Shown: positions 37,901 through 48,764 of the stretch, piece by piece
Position numbering within the stretch: position 1 is the stretch's first letter
Layout of the letters: every line of letters begins with the position of its first letter
Origin: Stenopsyche tienmushanensis
Lineage: Eukaryota; Arthropoda; Insecta; Trichoptera; Stenopsychidae
Direction of reading: 5' to 3'
DNA: 64,000 nt
Assembly (NCBI GenBank): GCA_008973525.1
Contig: WACJ01000523.1
Location: 186,001 to 250,000, forward strand
The notes under the pieces: generated by a model
Seen by the model: only the letters and a program-made list of their open reading frames with translations
What the model was told of the DNA's origin: nothing
Databases searched by the model: none
Translations under genes and position numbers: made by a program

Positions 37901-39360
37901 GCTATTGATCCAATTGATCGAAAATTATTTCATGTAAAACGAGCCGTCATCGACGTGATATCATCACGATCGCTCTTTTTAGATTTCAAACTTTACGGAA
38001 AAAATAATCCGTGACATTGAATTAAAATTATATTTTGGCGACGGTCCAATTTTTGAGAATATATATTTAAACCCGACAATAACTAACGTGCAAAATACGT
38101 ATTATTATATCGTCTCTAATTAAAAAGAAGTCCTAATTATTTTGTAGGCTTGCAAATTGGCACTTCAAGATCAAAGATGACAGATCGAAAAACAAATATG
38201 ATTTGTATCGTTTATTCAAATGAAAAATATTCGAATACATCAAGTCATGAAATATAATAATAAACAAAATAAATTCATTCGTTTAGAATATCGAATCAAC
38301 TTTGCATATCATGCGCATTAAAATACAAATAATTGCATTTTATTCTTGCTGTAAATTTATTTACGCTTGTTATATTTATCGTGAGTTTGCGAACATGCAA
38401 AAGTTTGACGTTTAACGCTGTTCAATAGCTGTGGTGTTTGGATCATTGTATAAAATGCGCTCGCGGTGTTGCCATATTAAAAAATGTGCGTGGATAGTAG
38501 CGACGATTGACAAACGAATAAAACGAACAAATAAAATTAGTTTTTCAAGCTGCAAAAATATTCTTCAATTGAAAAAATATATCATAACAGACGAATTTAA
38601 ATATTATGTTTATTTTAAATATTTATATAATAAAATTTGAAGCATATTATTGATTTTTTTTTATTGATGCCGTTGCGACTATTTGCTCTTCATTCAATAA
38701 TATAAATAAAATCATGTTTCAATTAAAATAAAAACACTGCACATATAAAATGTTGTTTATTTTTTTAAATGATTATAATTAATACTTACACAAATGACTA
38801 GTTTAAAATCAACTATGACTAGATAAAAATTCTACATAACAATCGAAAACGTTAAAAATGTATTAAATATTAATGTCTAAAAACAAACAACTATATTGTA
38901 ATGCTATAATATCATTATGTAAATGCATATTTAATTTATAGTAAATGATTAGTTTTTGTGTCAATATTTATGTAAATAACAAATTTGAGTTTTAAATTAT
39001 AAACTGATTTATAATACCAATCATGTGTATGTTTAACAGATCAAGCATCGTTATTTTTTGGTATTATAAGCATGAAATTCAGCAGCATGATAAATTAAAC
39101 TATTTGTAATATTAATTTGTATAAAATAAATAATATTTTCTAGATAAAACAGGTTGATACATATAATACTACAGTAATAATACTTTCAGTTCTAATAAAA
39201 TAGTTTTGATATTTATCGAACAATATGTTATTTAAATAAGACGTCCTATTTTGATATGTGCTTAAAAAGGTAAACAATATTTTATATTGAATACTAAAGA
39301 AATGCAATTATAAAATTGATATTACTATTCCAATTTATGTATTACCATTGTTGGAAGATA
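34984..39360. other. Intergenic, no gene supported
   Basis: About 4.4 kb upstream of the BTB gene. Frames up to 132 codons occur (for example minus strand 36878-37276) but have no family signature, no splice-consistent partner and mixed low-complexity make-up. A half-copy of the 10852-10932 inverted repeat lies at 35695-35714. Nothing else is claimed. Confidence 0.5.
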
Positions 39361-39382
39361 ATGATCGATAGTTTTATAAATA

Positions 39383-39930
39383 GGGTCTTTCAATAGAGAC
39401 GCTCGTAATTTGTAAGTTATAGCAGCCATGTTATTAAAGCAACATGTGTCAAAATTATTGTAAATTGTTCAGTAGCATATGGCAAATCACCACAGAAAGT
39501 TATAGGGTTGAACAACACATGCAAATCACTGCTCCGTTCAAGAAACATTTCACTGAAAAAATCATCTTTAGCGATGAGTCTATATGAACAAAAAAATTGT
39601 CAGAGTTGGGATGATATCAATCCACATGAGATACACCAGTATCAAATGCATCACAAGAAATTCACGATGGCAGAATTATCAGTTCGTAATTGTTCCGAAA
39701 CGAAACTGGCATTTTCAAAAAGAAACTGGACTGATGATATGCAATTTATTGTGGCCTAAACTGGATGATATAGATACTAATGATATGTGATAAAATAACG
39801 AACGCCATCTTGTAAATTCAGCTAGATTTATGTGACAAATTTGTCACTAATTGGACATCCCGAAGCCGCAGCGAATATTTGAACAATGTTTTATTTCATA
39901 CTTAATGCAATAAAATATTCTTTCTTTAAA
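39383..39930 (+). mobile_element. Fragment of a Tc1/mariner-type transposase
   Basis: Pieces in shifting frames match the DDE transposase of the group common in insects and ants: IIFSDES (near 39555-39577), EQKNCQSWDDINPHEIHQYQ (39585-39645), LLWPKLDDIDTNDM (39745-39788), and FVTNW-SEYLNNVLFH near the C-terminus (39840-39898). Frames are shifted and the segment between LDDIDTNDM and FVTNW is deleted, so it is a dead remnant. The ends are not sharply defined; GGGTCTTTCAATAGAGACGC near 39386 may be the left terminus. It lies about 90 bases downstream of the sarcoglycan gene's stop codon. Confidence 0.72.
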
Positions 39931-40021
39931 ATTAAAAAAAAGTGTGCAGCCGCATGTAAAAATTATCCTATTGTAATTGAATTAAAATTGATATATTAAC
40001 GAATTTAACGATTATGTACAT

Positions 40022-41289
40022 TTACATGCAAGGATTATATTTTGGAGTCATATTTATATGACTGCAACTTATTCGCGTGATCTGACCCGACGGTATTGGT
40101 AGCCGGAAAAGTTTCCCCTGTGGCATACATACGCAAACTTTGAATTGCCCTTTGGCGTCGATATGCAAGTTTCCATTGTCGTCATGTGATTTTGCTATGG
40201 GTATGTTCTTAATATCGATAAAGACTCCTTCTTTGCCGCTCAATACCACTGAGCCGTTGACTGACTTGAGGTAAATGTCTTGATCCGCGGACCACACCAT
40301 TTCTTTACTGTCCATATGAGTTCCTTCAGTGCCGCGGAGATTCGCTACTGTGTCCGAACGAAGCGTTAAATTTTGATTTACCGGTGCGGCAATACGATTA
40401 GTCGATACCATCTTAAACATAATAAATAAATATTTTAAACAATTAGATAAAAATGTTTTTTATTAAAAGAGCATATTAAAAAGAAATAATACCTTGACGG
40501 CGAGATTTTTACTTGGCGATGGCATATTGTACGATGGAAACGATGTTGAAAATATAGGTTTATCTTTCGTATTTGGATGAGATACGACAAATGATGAGAT
40601 TCCATCTACAGATATTCCCGACGAAGAGACTGTTAAAACTTGATGCGGAGGAGTGCGCGGATTACGGCTCGCTAATGATATTTTTACGCTGCCTTCCACG
40701 TCGCCCTCTATTGAAACGGGAACATCTCTAAAGCCGCGTAAATGTCCAGCTCTTTGATAAACGTGTTCAAATTCAATGTTACCGGAGAGTCTTATCAAAG
40801 ACGCATCAGGTACTAGTTCTATACTTTCCATTCCTGAAAATAAAAATGTAGATTGTAATTCGTGGCATAATAATGATACAAATAGTAAATAATATAAAAC
40901 CTTGTCCAAGATGTAAAACGCTGAGGATGGTGACGGTCAATAGAAGATTTCCTGCGGCTAATACGAGGAGTAACGCAACTAATGTCCAAAAAGCGAATGT
41001 TTTTCTGCCGCGAAGTTCAGCTTTCGGTTGGTCATCGTTTGGACTTTTATCGATTCCAGTGTAACCTAAATTCGATGGCAATATTTTAAAAATATAAGCT
41101 CGTCGTAAACAATATTTTATGTATTTAAACAATTTGTAAATTGACGAAACCTGTAGAATTATTCATGAGACCGTGCACTCGATTTTGAGGACTCCTCGAT
41201 ATTAAGGCTTTTTCTGTGCTATTTGCATCATCAGAACGATGTTGTTCAGCCTCTAAAAGAGGAATCGCTGCTCTCACATTAGACAGCAT
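40022..41289 (-). CDS. Scgdelta: Delta/gamma-type sarcoglycan, complete, four exons
   Basis: Exons 41289-41151, 41065-40901, 40833-40493 and 40411-40022 (stop included); 344 residues, all introns GT-AG. It is a type II membrane protein: about 69 cytoplasmic residues, one membrane segment (TFAFWTLVALLLVLAAGN and the residues after it), then an extracellular part. Family signatures: YTGID before the membrane segment (human YKVGIYG-type region), GMESIELVPD, GSVKISLASRNPRTPP-type beta segments, VLSGKEGVFIDI, and a C-terminal Cys cluster (CVCMPQGKLF, then ISC) typical of the gamma/delta/zeta group. By family it is part of the dystrophin-glycoprotein complex that links muscle cytoskeleton and matrix. 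Insects usually have one gene of this group, so no finer assignment is made. Start chosen at the first ATG of the first coding exon; its 46 residues give the expected cytoplasmic tail. Confidence 0.93.
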
Positions 41290-44200
41290 CTTCTAGCTAC
41301 AGATGAGGAAAAAATCATCCAATTTGTATCAAATGACAATCATAATTAAGAAAAATAAAAACATATAAATAAGCCCTATGTTGATTCATGTAGATCTTTT
41401 TTGATGTAGAATTTAGGTATATATTAGAATACATGTATGTGCAAAATAGTGTATAAAAACATAAATATGCTCAATTAGATATTGATAATAAGTTATATGT
41501 AATTGTGATGATATCATTTTAAAATAAATAATGATGAGATTGATGATATTCACGTTTAAAATGTCACAATTTGAGACAAAATTAGAAATGTTGACACTTG
41601 GTTATTGAACGGTCTGACACTGGAATTTAGGGGCGGAGGTTCAGTGTTATGATCTAAAGTGCTGGACTGTGATTGGCGGATGGATAACAATTGGCCAATA
41701 GCAACAGAGAAATTTGGATCAATGTTCTACTTCCGCTTCATTTAAAAAGATCATATCCGCTTTAGTATTTATGTTTAAAAATGTTTATGTTGAATATGAA
41801 AAATTAACCAAAAGTAAAATTTGAAGTATTTGAGTATATTTTTATATGTGCTCCATAAGTAAATTATTTTAATTATGATTCCGTGGCTAGTATTGAATAA
41901 TAAACCGAATTAGCGTTATAAATTAAACTACATATATATATATATTAATTTAATTATTTATATAAAAACTGTATTAATAATTTATTTTTCGTAAAATTTG
42001 TGATTATCACGAGTAATGGACGAAAATAAGGGATTTTAGGAATAATTTATAAGGATAATTTAGGAACTTAACCTAAAAATCAAAATTAAACAGTTCCCTG
42101 GCAACAGTCTCCTGCACGATAAAAGGCCAAATATGGAATGAAGGTATACGATTATAATTAATAAGATCGATGAAGAAGATAGTGAAATCCGTGTCACATT
42201 TCTAAAGTTCTACAATAATAAAATCCAATAATTTAGATTCGATCAAGGCAATGTTGCAGATGTTACAAAAGACCAGGTAATAAAGAAACTCCCTAATCCA
42301 AATAAACTTTTAAAATGGAATAAAGTGTTCTACAAATTTGATCGAGTGACTATTTTTTCTCTACTTATTTATTTAGTGATAACTATTTTTTTTAAATTAT
42401 AATGAGACTGGTTCTATAATATAAGACTATATTATAGTTTTGCTACTAAAATAGTATTTTTCATTGACAATACAGTGTATTGAATCGATTTTTCAGAAAA
42501 TGCTCAATATTTCTTAAAGAAATGGATTTTTTGAATTTGATATTATGCTGTTTTTATTTACTACGTAAATATTTATTTTTTAATAAGATCTTTAAACGTG
42601 ATCTGAATAACTTTCTTAGGACAACTTATCCAGTTTACCGAGAAACGCCCATTAACATTTTAGGATAAATAAAAAATATTTATTAAGATAAATGAAACTA
42701 AATAATTGTTTATTATATGTATTAATTCAACAATAATAGCATTTAAATTATTCTTTATGTTACACAGTCTTAAATTAACATTTCGCATACTTTTAACTAA
42801 AATACTTTATCGACGCATTGGCTCATTTTTTTTAAATTTGGGGGCTACAATTTAAACTATACAACAATAAAAATACATATTTATTTATGATACAAGATTT
42901 TTATTTTTCATTTTGAATAAACACACATGACAATAGATGCCTATGCCAAATTCGTTAATATAAATATATTATTTTGTGTATATAAATATAACATTGCTAC
43001 AAAAATGTAAAACAATTTAGGTACAATTTCTACATATATGTATAATATATAATATTAAAATAATGTAAATAAAAAATCTCTTATTTTCACATACCCGCAT
43101 ATGAAAATATGTTAAAATAAATGCTTCAAATACATTATAGGTTTCAGTGATGAACTTAGAAAGTCAAACGTAAAATATTAGTAATGATAATAAAATGATA
43201 TTTAGATTCCACTGGGTTAAAATTTTATTCACAATAACTATAATTTTGATTTAGATGTGCCTCGATAAGAGAGTGATGGCACTGTTTTTTAAATATTAAA
43301 ATATGTCGTCTAAACATTTATTGAACGGGTAAATAAACCAATTTTGTGTTATTGATTATATCTTCATTTTGATTGACGACATTAAAAATATTACGATTAT
43401 AAATATTTAGCAGTCAAATCACAATCAAATTGTAAAATTCTACAACATTACCATTTTAGACTTTATAAGCCAAAGTTGTTTCTGAATCCTGTATACAATC
43501 GATGATTTGAAGTCATTATAAAATAATAATAACGTAAAGTAAATCCATTGAACTAAATTCAGATATACAGTTAATATCAACGTTTTCTATGCTAAGAAAA
43601 ATAAATAAATACAAAAAGTAATGATATCTATAAAAAGCTAAAATAAAAACATTGAAATACATTAAATATATTATTTTATATTAATCTAATGTTCATGACA
43701 TAATTTTTAAAAGCACACAATAAATATTCCATGGAAGTGCATATTTATTAAGCGTACATTCAAATATGGATTATGAAGAGTTGAAATGGAATTAAAATAC
43801 CATGTTTTTTAAAACTGAAATTAACTGAATCGATTAAGCTCAGAGGGTATGTAATAAATAGTATTAAATATGTGGATGATACCAAAAGTTCTATTGTTCA
43901 TATTCAATTTCATGTTCTATGCTGAGTTTACGACGTGGATCAAATTTGGACTGCTACATTGATGATTTAAATCTGATAAAACTGAGTTTAATCTGCTAAG
44001 TAATTCTTTATGAACGTGAAGATACCATAGTAATAATTTATCGGAAGTAAATAATGAACAATAAGATAGAATATAAAAAAAGTGTACACTTCAAATATAA
44101 AGTTTTTGGTAAGAATATCTATTTCAATATTTAAAGTCCAAATACATTGAAATAATAAAAATTGGATACCGTACATAAAATTGACATTGAATTACCTTTA

Positions 44201-45279
44201 ATAGTTATTACTATTTTACACATACATATTCACATTTATGCAGTTGAAGATGAGTTAATAGCGTCGTAATTTTCTAAGAAGATTTGTAAAAATGAACGCG
44301 CGGAAAATCATTTAATAAATAGGGATGAATTGAAAATGTACAATGAATAAAATGGAAAAATACAACGAATTATAAAAAAGCAATTATGTAATAATTTTAA
44401 AACTATCATTAGAACTAGTTATTTTAACAGTATAATGATAATTTGTTATAAATAAGTGGTTCAGCGACCAACTGCGACTCTACCGACCTTAGTAAATATA
44501 AATATTTTTTTCTTAAATGTAATTTATAATTATACACTGTATATATTATTACCAATAATTATTACTTAAGTGTGTTATTTTTTTAAATAGAATTTCAATT
44601 AATAATATAAAAGGAAACCCTATTCATTATATATATATTAATTCAAACATATAAATAAAAACATTCAGAGGATAATCGTCAACAGATAAATTGTTATTAC
44701 GCATATAATACTGTTAAACATATTAAATTTACATTGGAAATATTTATTAACAAGTTCATTTGAAATCAATTAAATAAATAAATGCGATGACTTCAAAAAT
44801 ATACATACATATATTCAAGATTTTTTATAGACAATATATTTTATCTCACGATTCATTCCTCAATCACTTATTCATTTCACGGATAAAGAGATTATATATG
44901 CAATCTGGCGCTTTGCAATATTTAAATACCATTCTAGAATATAATCAGAATAAGAATTGAAATATGTATTGATATATAGTTAAGACTATACTGAAAACTC
45001 GTTGTATTGAAATGTTTTTAAGTAGAAAAAAATGTTGGCACTTACACAGACAAATTGTCGATGTCTTATACCAACAAACAATATTATTTGTTATGTTTTT
45101 AGGAAGTATTGAACGGAATAAATGACAATTTGTACTAAGACCTTTACTTTAAATGAATTGGAATTCAAAGACAATTTACATAAAGCCAGGGATTGAATAC
45201 CATTGAATTTACACAAACTTACATTCACTCGCATGCCATCACAAATATTTACACATTCACGCTATTATGCATGTATATG
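41290..45279. other. Intergenic, AT-rich, no gene supported
   Basis: Between sarcoglycan (minus strand, start at 41289) and the open frame after slit. 41290-41760 should hold the sarcoglycan promoter and 5' UTR. The rest is very AT-rich with short frames only; no RNA gene or repeat with clear ends was seen. Confidence 0.5.
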
Positions 45280-45689
45280 ATATAATCAAAACCTGTATTT
45301 AGTTAGAACGCGTTTTTACTAGTTGAAAGTAGTTAACACTGGATGCTTTCGTTGTATCTAGAATTATTAAGTTAAAACTAGAATTTTTAGTTTTAACTTT
45401 GAACATTAGTTAGAACTAATTCTAGTTACATGAAAACGCCTGGGGAAAATGATTCAATTTAAGTAAATAAATTATTAATTAAAGTATTATAAAAATAATC
45501 ATATAATAAAAGAACATCAAAGAAACATCAGTAATATTAATTAAAGTAATAAAAAAATAATAATTCAATGAAGGAACCATTTCGTTAAAATGCGTTTTGT
45601 TTAGTTAAAACTAGTTTTAGCTCAAATTCATGCAACGAGTTTCAATTAGTAAAAATGTGTTCTAATTAAACTCAGGTTTTGATTATAAC
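45280..45689. repeat. Palindromic MITE, family B (third copy)
   Basis: Ends ATAATCAAAACCTGTATTTA and the mirrored CAGGTTTTGATTATAAC; then TTAGAACGCGTTTTTACTAG near the left and TCTAATTAAACTCAG near the right. About 410 bases, no coding frame. It lies about 240 bases downstream of the open frame that follows slit. Confidence 0.7.
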
Positions 45690-45932
45690 ATATAAATATA
45701 TATATTTTTGGTGTTTGTTCTCTCTTTAAAAAACTATTATTCAGTATATAACACTCCTGCGATATACATAAAATTTGTTCAAATTGTAAATTTATACTAA
45801 ATTTTCACAGATGTTTCTATAAAAATAATTTTTAGGATCTTTAAAGTAATATTAAGGAATGCTTTGTTGAAAAATATTCAGTTTCTTCATAAACGATAAC
45901 ACAGTCTTGATAAAGTGTTTGACGACAAACGT

Positions 45933-48758
45933 TTACCATTGCATTTGGATGCTTTCAAAGTGTAAGTATGATTTGAACCATAGCAGCATAGTATATATGC
46001 TGAGGCTAAATAGTGAAATTAAGCACAGATGAAATAGCTGCGTCACATTTGCCCTCCGGTCTGACGAATTTGTTTCAAACTCTTTGTTTTTCGCATTAAA
46101 ATTAGATATGTCCTGATTTGGCCTGTTCGAACTAGAAATTTTATCCACAGATTTTCCGTCCTCCTTTGATGTAAAGATGCCGTGTCGCGTATCGACGACT
46201 GGTACTATTCTAACGCCGGAATGTTCCGTCAATTCTTTATCGCCAATGGCCCAGAGGTCTTCTATTTCACCACCAATCTTTGCACTGTTCCATTCTGATT
46301 CGACATTTTCGTTGTAATCGTGATGGTGTTCATTTAATTTGTTTACTTCATTTTGAGCGATGTCGTTGACATTTTTCTCATTGGATTTATCTTCGGCCTT
46401 GTGTAATATTGGAATACTCATTGCATTATTTTCAGAATGAGATGTATCATGGCTCTTGTGGTTAATTTTACTATCGTCGTTGTGTTTTTTATCACTTTTC
46501 TTCAACGGTCTATCCTCCTTTTTTACATCATTTAATAGTTGGATAACATCCTTTGAGTCCGGACCTAAAATATCTAGAATGTTCATGTAGATATTCTTTG
46601 GGTAATTTTTGTTGTAACTTTGAGAACTGTTATTTTTAGCATTATCCAAATGTTTAGTATCTGTTCTTAAAGTATTTTGATCAGTTCGATTTCTCTTAAA
46701 AGGCTTAATATCATCAAAATTTATTAAAATCCTGGGAAAATCTTTATTTCTTCCTTTGATTTCACTACTGACTCTGTCGTAATTTTCAGTTGTAGGTATC
46801 GTATCAATGCTTTGTGATTGATTTTTTGGATATAATGCGACATTTTTGACAGTCGTTAAATCATTATTTTTAGAACTCTTAATAAACTCTTCTTGATTGA
46901 AGTCATCTTCGTTATCATAATAATCATCATCGTATGGTAAATCATCAAATTTTGGTTTTGGATAGTGATCTAGAGTCGATTGAATAACTCCTTTTGTGGT
47001 CCATATATTTGAGCCTGGAGGATGTATAATAGTCTTTTCAGAATCCACTTTAATATCGCTACTTATTATTGGCTTTAAATATGTCGTTACAATTTCACTT
47101 TTAACGACATTACCAAAAGATGATTTTTGATTAACCAGTTCTTCGCTGTTTTCTCTGTCTATTTTTTTCTTAAACAAATCACCATTTGAAATATTTTCTT
47201 TATTTTTAGATTTAACTAGTAATGCAATTTTACCATCAGGGGTCATAACAGCGGACACTTTATTTTTTTCAGATTCTTGATAAAAGCTGTTGGTTTCTTT
47301 GCTGCTTACTTTGTTTGTAACCTTCTTCTCTGTTTTTGAATTGATGTTTTTATCATCATCGTCTACTTGAAAAAGTATTTTTACCCTTCCACTCGGGGTG
47401 TCAAATGTTTTTATTGCCTTGTCGTTCTTTTTTGCCTCTGTCAAAATGGGGATTTCTGAAATTGCTTCATTTACCGTTTTTACATCGCCCATTCTAATTG
47501 TAATTCTTCCATCGTCGCTCCACATTTCATCAGTGGGATCGTTTATGATATCGTGTTTTTCGTTACTTTCGTTTATGTCGTTTAAAATTTCCTTTTCAGT
47601 TTTTATTAACTTTATCAATTGATTACTAGAAGAATAATTTCTTTTATACACATCTTGATGAATTATTATTGAATTGATTTTATCATAAATTGTTCTAAAA
47701 TTTAAGTTGTCACGTAAGTTTGTTATTTTGGTAAATGTTTTATTACTTTCATCAACATTTTCCTCATATTGAGATGGCTTTTGCTGGATTGAATAATCTT
47801 CTGAATCATCATCTTCGCTTTCTGGTATTTTCTCCTTTTTTATTAATGCAGTTAAATAATATTTAAACAACATTTTGAAATGAGGATTTTCTAAATTGAC
47901 TTGTGAGATAAACTGTACAAAATTTTCTCTTGTGAAATCGAATGTTGATTCATTTTTCTCAAGATATACATTTTTTTCAAAATCATTCTTTATCAGTTTA
48001 TAAATGTAATCTAAAGTATTATAATCGTTGTAATGTAAAACGTCGTCATTGTAATTATATGTAAAATTTAAAGTCGTATTTAGATGTTTGATAGAATACA
48101 TCCAATCTGAATAATTACTATCGTCCTGTGATGAATTATGTTTATTTTCAGTATCGCGTGGAACTTCAATATTTTTATTCGAAACGTCGTCATAATTTAT
48201 TGTGCTAAGAAATTTTTCATATTCAATTTCAATTTTTTTATACATTTCATAATCTGCCTCCGCTTCTGCATTTTCGTTGTTTAATTTATCGATAAGAGAA
48301 AGGTTATCGGATAAGCTATAATTTTTATAAGAGTAAAGATCATCATCCGGATCATTTTCATCTTCGATGTCTATTACTCCCGGGATGATAACGACTTGCT
48401 CCGTTTCGTTAATAGGGTGATTTTCATTATTTATATAAATATTAAATAAACTATTTTGTTCACCATTCTGAGTATAAGAATATTTACCTTTGTTAACTTG
48501 ACTATAATTGTTATGACTAAACGAAGAATCTCTATTACTATTATTATTTAAAGAATTATATTTTTTTACATTATTATTATAATTATAGTGATGATAATTA
48601 GTATCATTATTTACACTACCACTATCATCGACAGAACTAGATATAACATCACTATTTCTAAACTTATTTATATTTAAGTCCTCTGGCACTGCAACAATTT
48701 GCAGCAAATTGGTTATAGGGTGGTCGGTCTTAAAGTCGCGGTTGGTCGCTGTATGCAG
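45933..48758 (-). CDS. 941-codon open frame, in frame after the slit stop: readthrough extension or separate 3' exon
   Basis: The frame opens at the base after the slit TGA (48761-48759) and runs 941 codons to TAA at 45935-45933. It is in slit's own reading frame. The first ATG is at 48245, 171 codons in, so an ordinary start near the front is lacking. Such a length without stops in AT-rich DNA can only be coding. The protein is Asn/Ser/Tyr-rich at first, then Asp/Glu/Lys-rich and apparently disordered, with many N-x-S/T sequons (NES, NFT, NKT, NYS, NVT). Three short look-alike motifs (DGRITIRMG, SGRVKILFQV, DGKIALLVKS) occur at about 47510, 47390 and 47235. Near the end is a 21-residue hydrophobic segment (LFHLCLISLFSLSIYTMLLW, about residues 908-928), then 13 residues. 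No family recognised. Options: readthrough of UGA-CUG giving membrane-anchored Slit; or a 3' exon entered at a possible acceptor (TTGTTGCAG, exon from 48688, phase 1). Coding nature is secure, expression mode is not. Confidence 0.82.
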   Translation of the reverse strand: MHTATNRDFKTDHPITNLLQIVAVPEDLNINKFRNSDVISSSVDDSGSVNNDTNYHHYNYNNNVKKYNSLNNNSNRDSSFSHNNYSQVNKGKYSYTQNGEQNSLFNIYINNENHPINETEQVVIIPGVIDIEDENDPDDDLYSYKNYSLSDNLSLIDKLNNENAEAEADYEMYKKIEIEYEKFLSTINYDDVSNKNIEVPRDTENKHNSSQDDSNYSDWMYSIKHLNTTLNFTYNYNDDVLHYNDYNTLDYIYKLIKNDFEKNVYLEKNESTFDFTRENFVQFISQVNLENPHFKMLFKYYLTALIKKEKIPESEDDDSEDYSIQQKPSQYEENVDESNKTFTKITNLRDNLNFRTIYDKINSIIIHQDVYKRNYSSSNQLIKLIKTEKEILNDINESNEKHDIINDPTDEMWSDDGRITIRMGDVKTVNEAISEIPILTEAKKNDKAIKTFDTPSGRVKILFQVDDDDKNINSKTEKKVTNKVSSKETNSFYQESEKNKVSAVMTPDGKIALLVKSKNKENISNGDLFKKKIDRENSEELVNQKSSFGNVVKSEIVTTYLKPIISSDIKVDSEKTIIHPPGSNIWTTKGVIQSTLDHYPKPKFDDLPYDDDYYDNEDDFNQEEFIKSSKNNDLTTVKNVALYPKNQSQSIDTIPTTENYDRVSSEIKGRNKDFPRILINFDDIKPFKRNRTDQNTLRTDTKHLDNAKNNSSQSYNKNYPKNIYMNILDILGPDSKDVIQLLNDVKKEDRPLKKSDKKHNDDSKINHKSHDTSHSENNAMSIPILHKAEDKSNEKNVNDIAQNEVNKLNEHHHDYNENVESEWNSAKIGGEIEDLWAIGDKELTEHSGVRIVPVVDTRHGIFTSKEDGKSVDKISSSNRPNQDISNFNAKNKEFETNSSDRRANVTQLFHLCLISLFSLSIYTMLLWFKSYLHFESIQMQW

Positions 48759-48764
48759 TCAGTT
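48756..48764 (-). promoter_or_regulatory. slit stop codon in a leaky context (UGA CUG)
   Basis: On the minus strand the end of the Slit frame reads AAC TGA CTG CAT. UGA followed by C is the leakiest stop context in animals, and UGA-CU- (best UGA-CUA) is the core of known readthrough motifs. Here it is followed by 941 open codons in frame. That it acts as a readthrough signal is inference. Confidence 0.5.

Noticed and set aside
45933..48707. Treating the post-slit frame as an independent gene that starts at 48707
   Set aside because: The codon at 48707 is TTG and not ATG; the first ATG is at 48245. An independent start at 48707 is not supported, so the frame is described from the slit stop onward.
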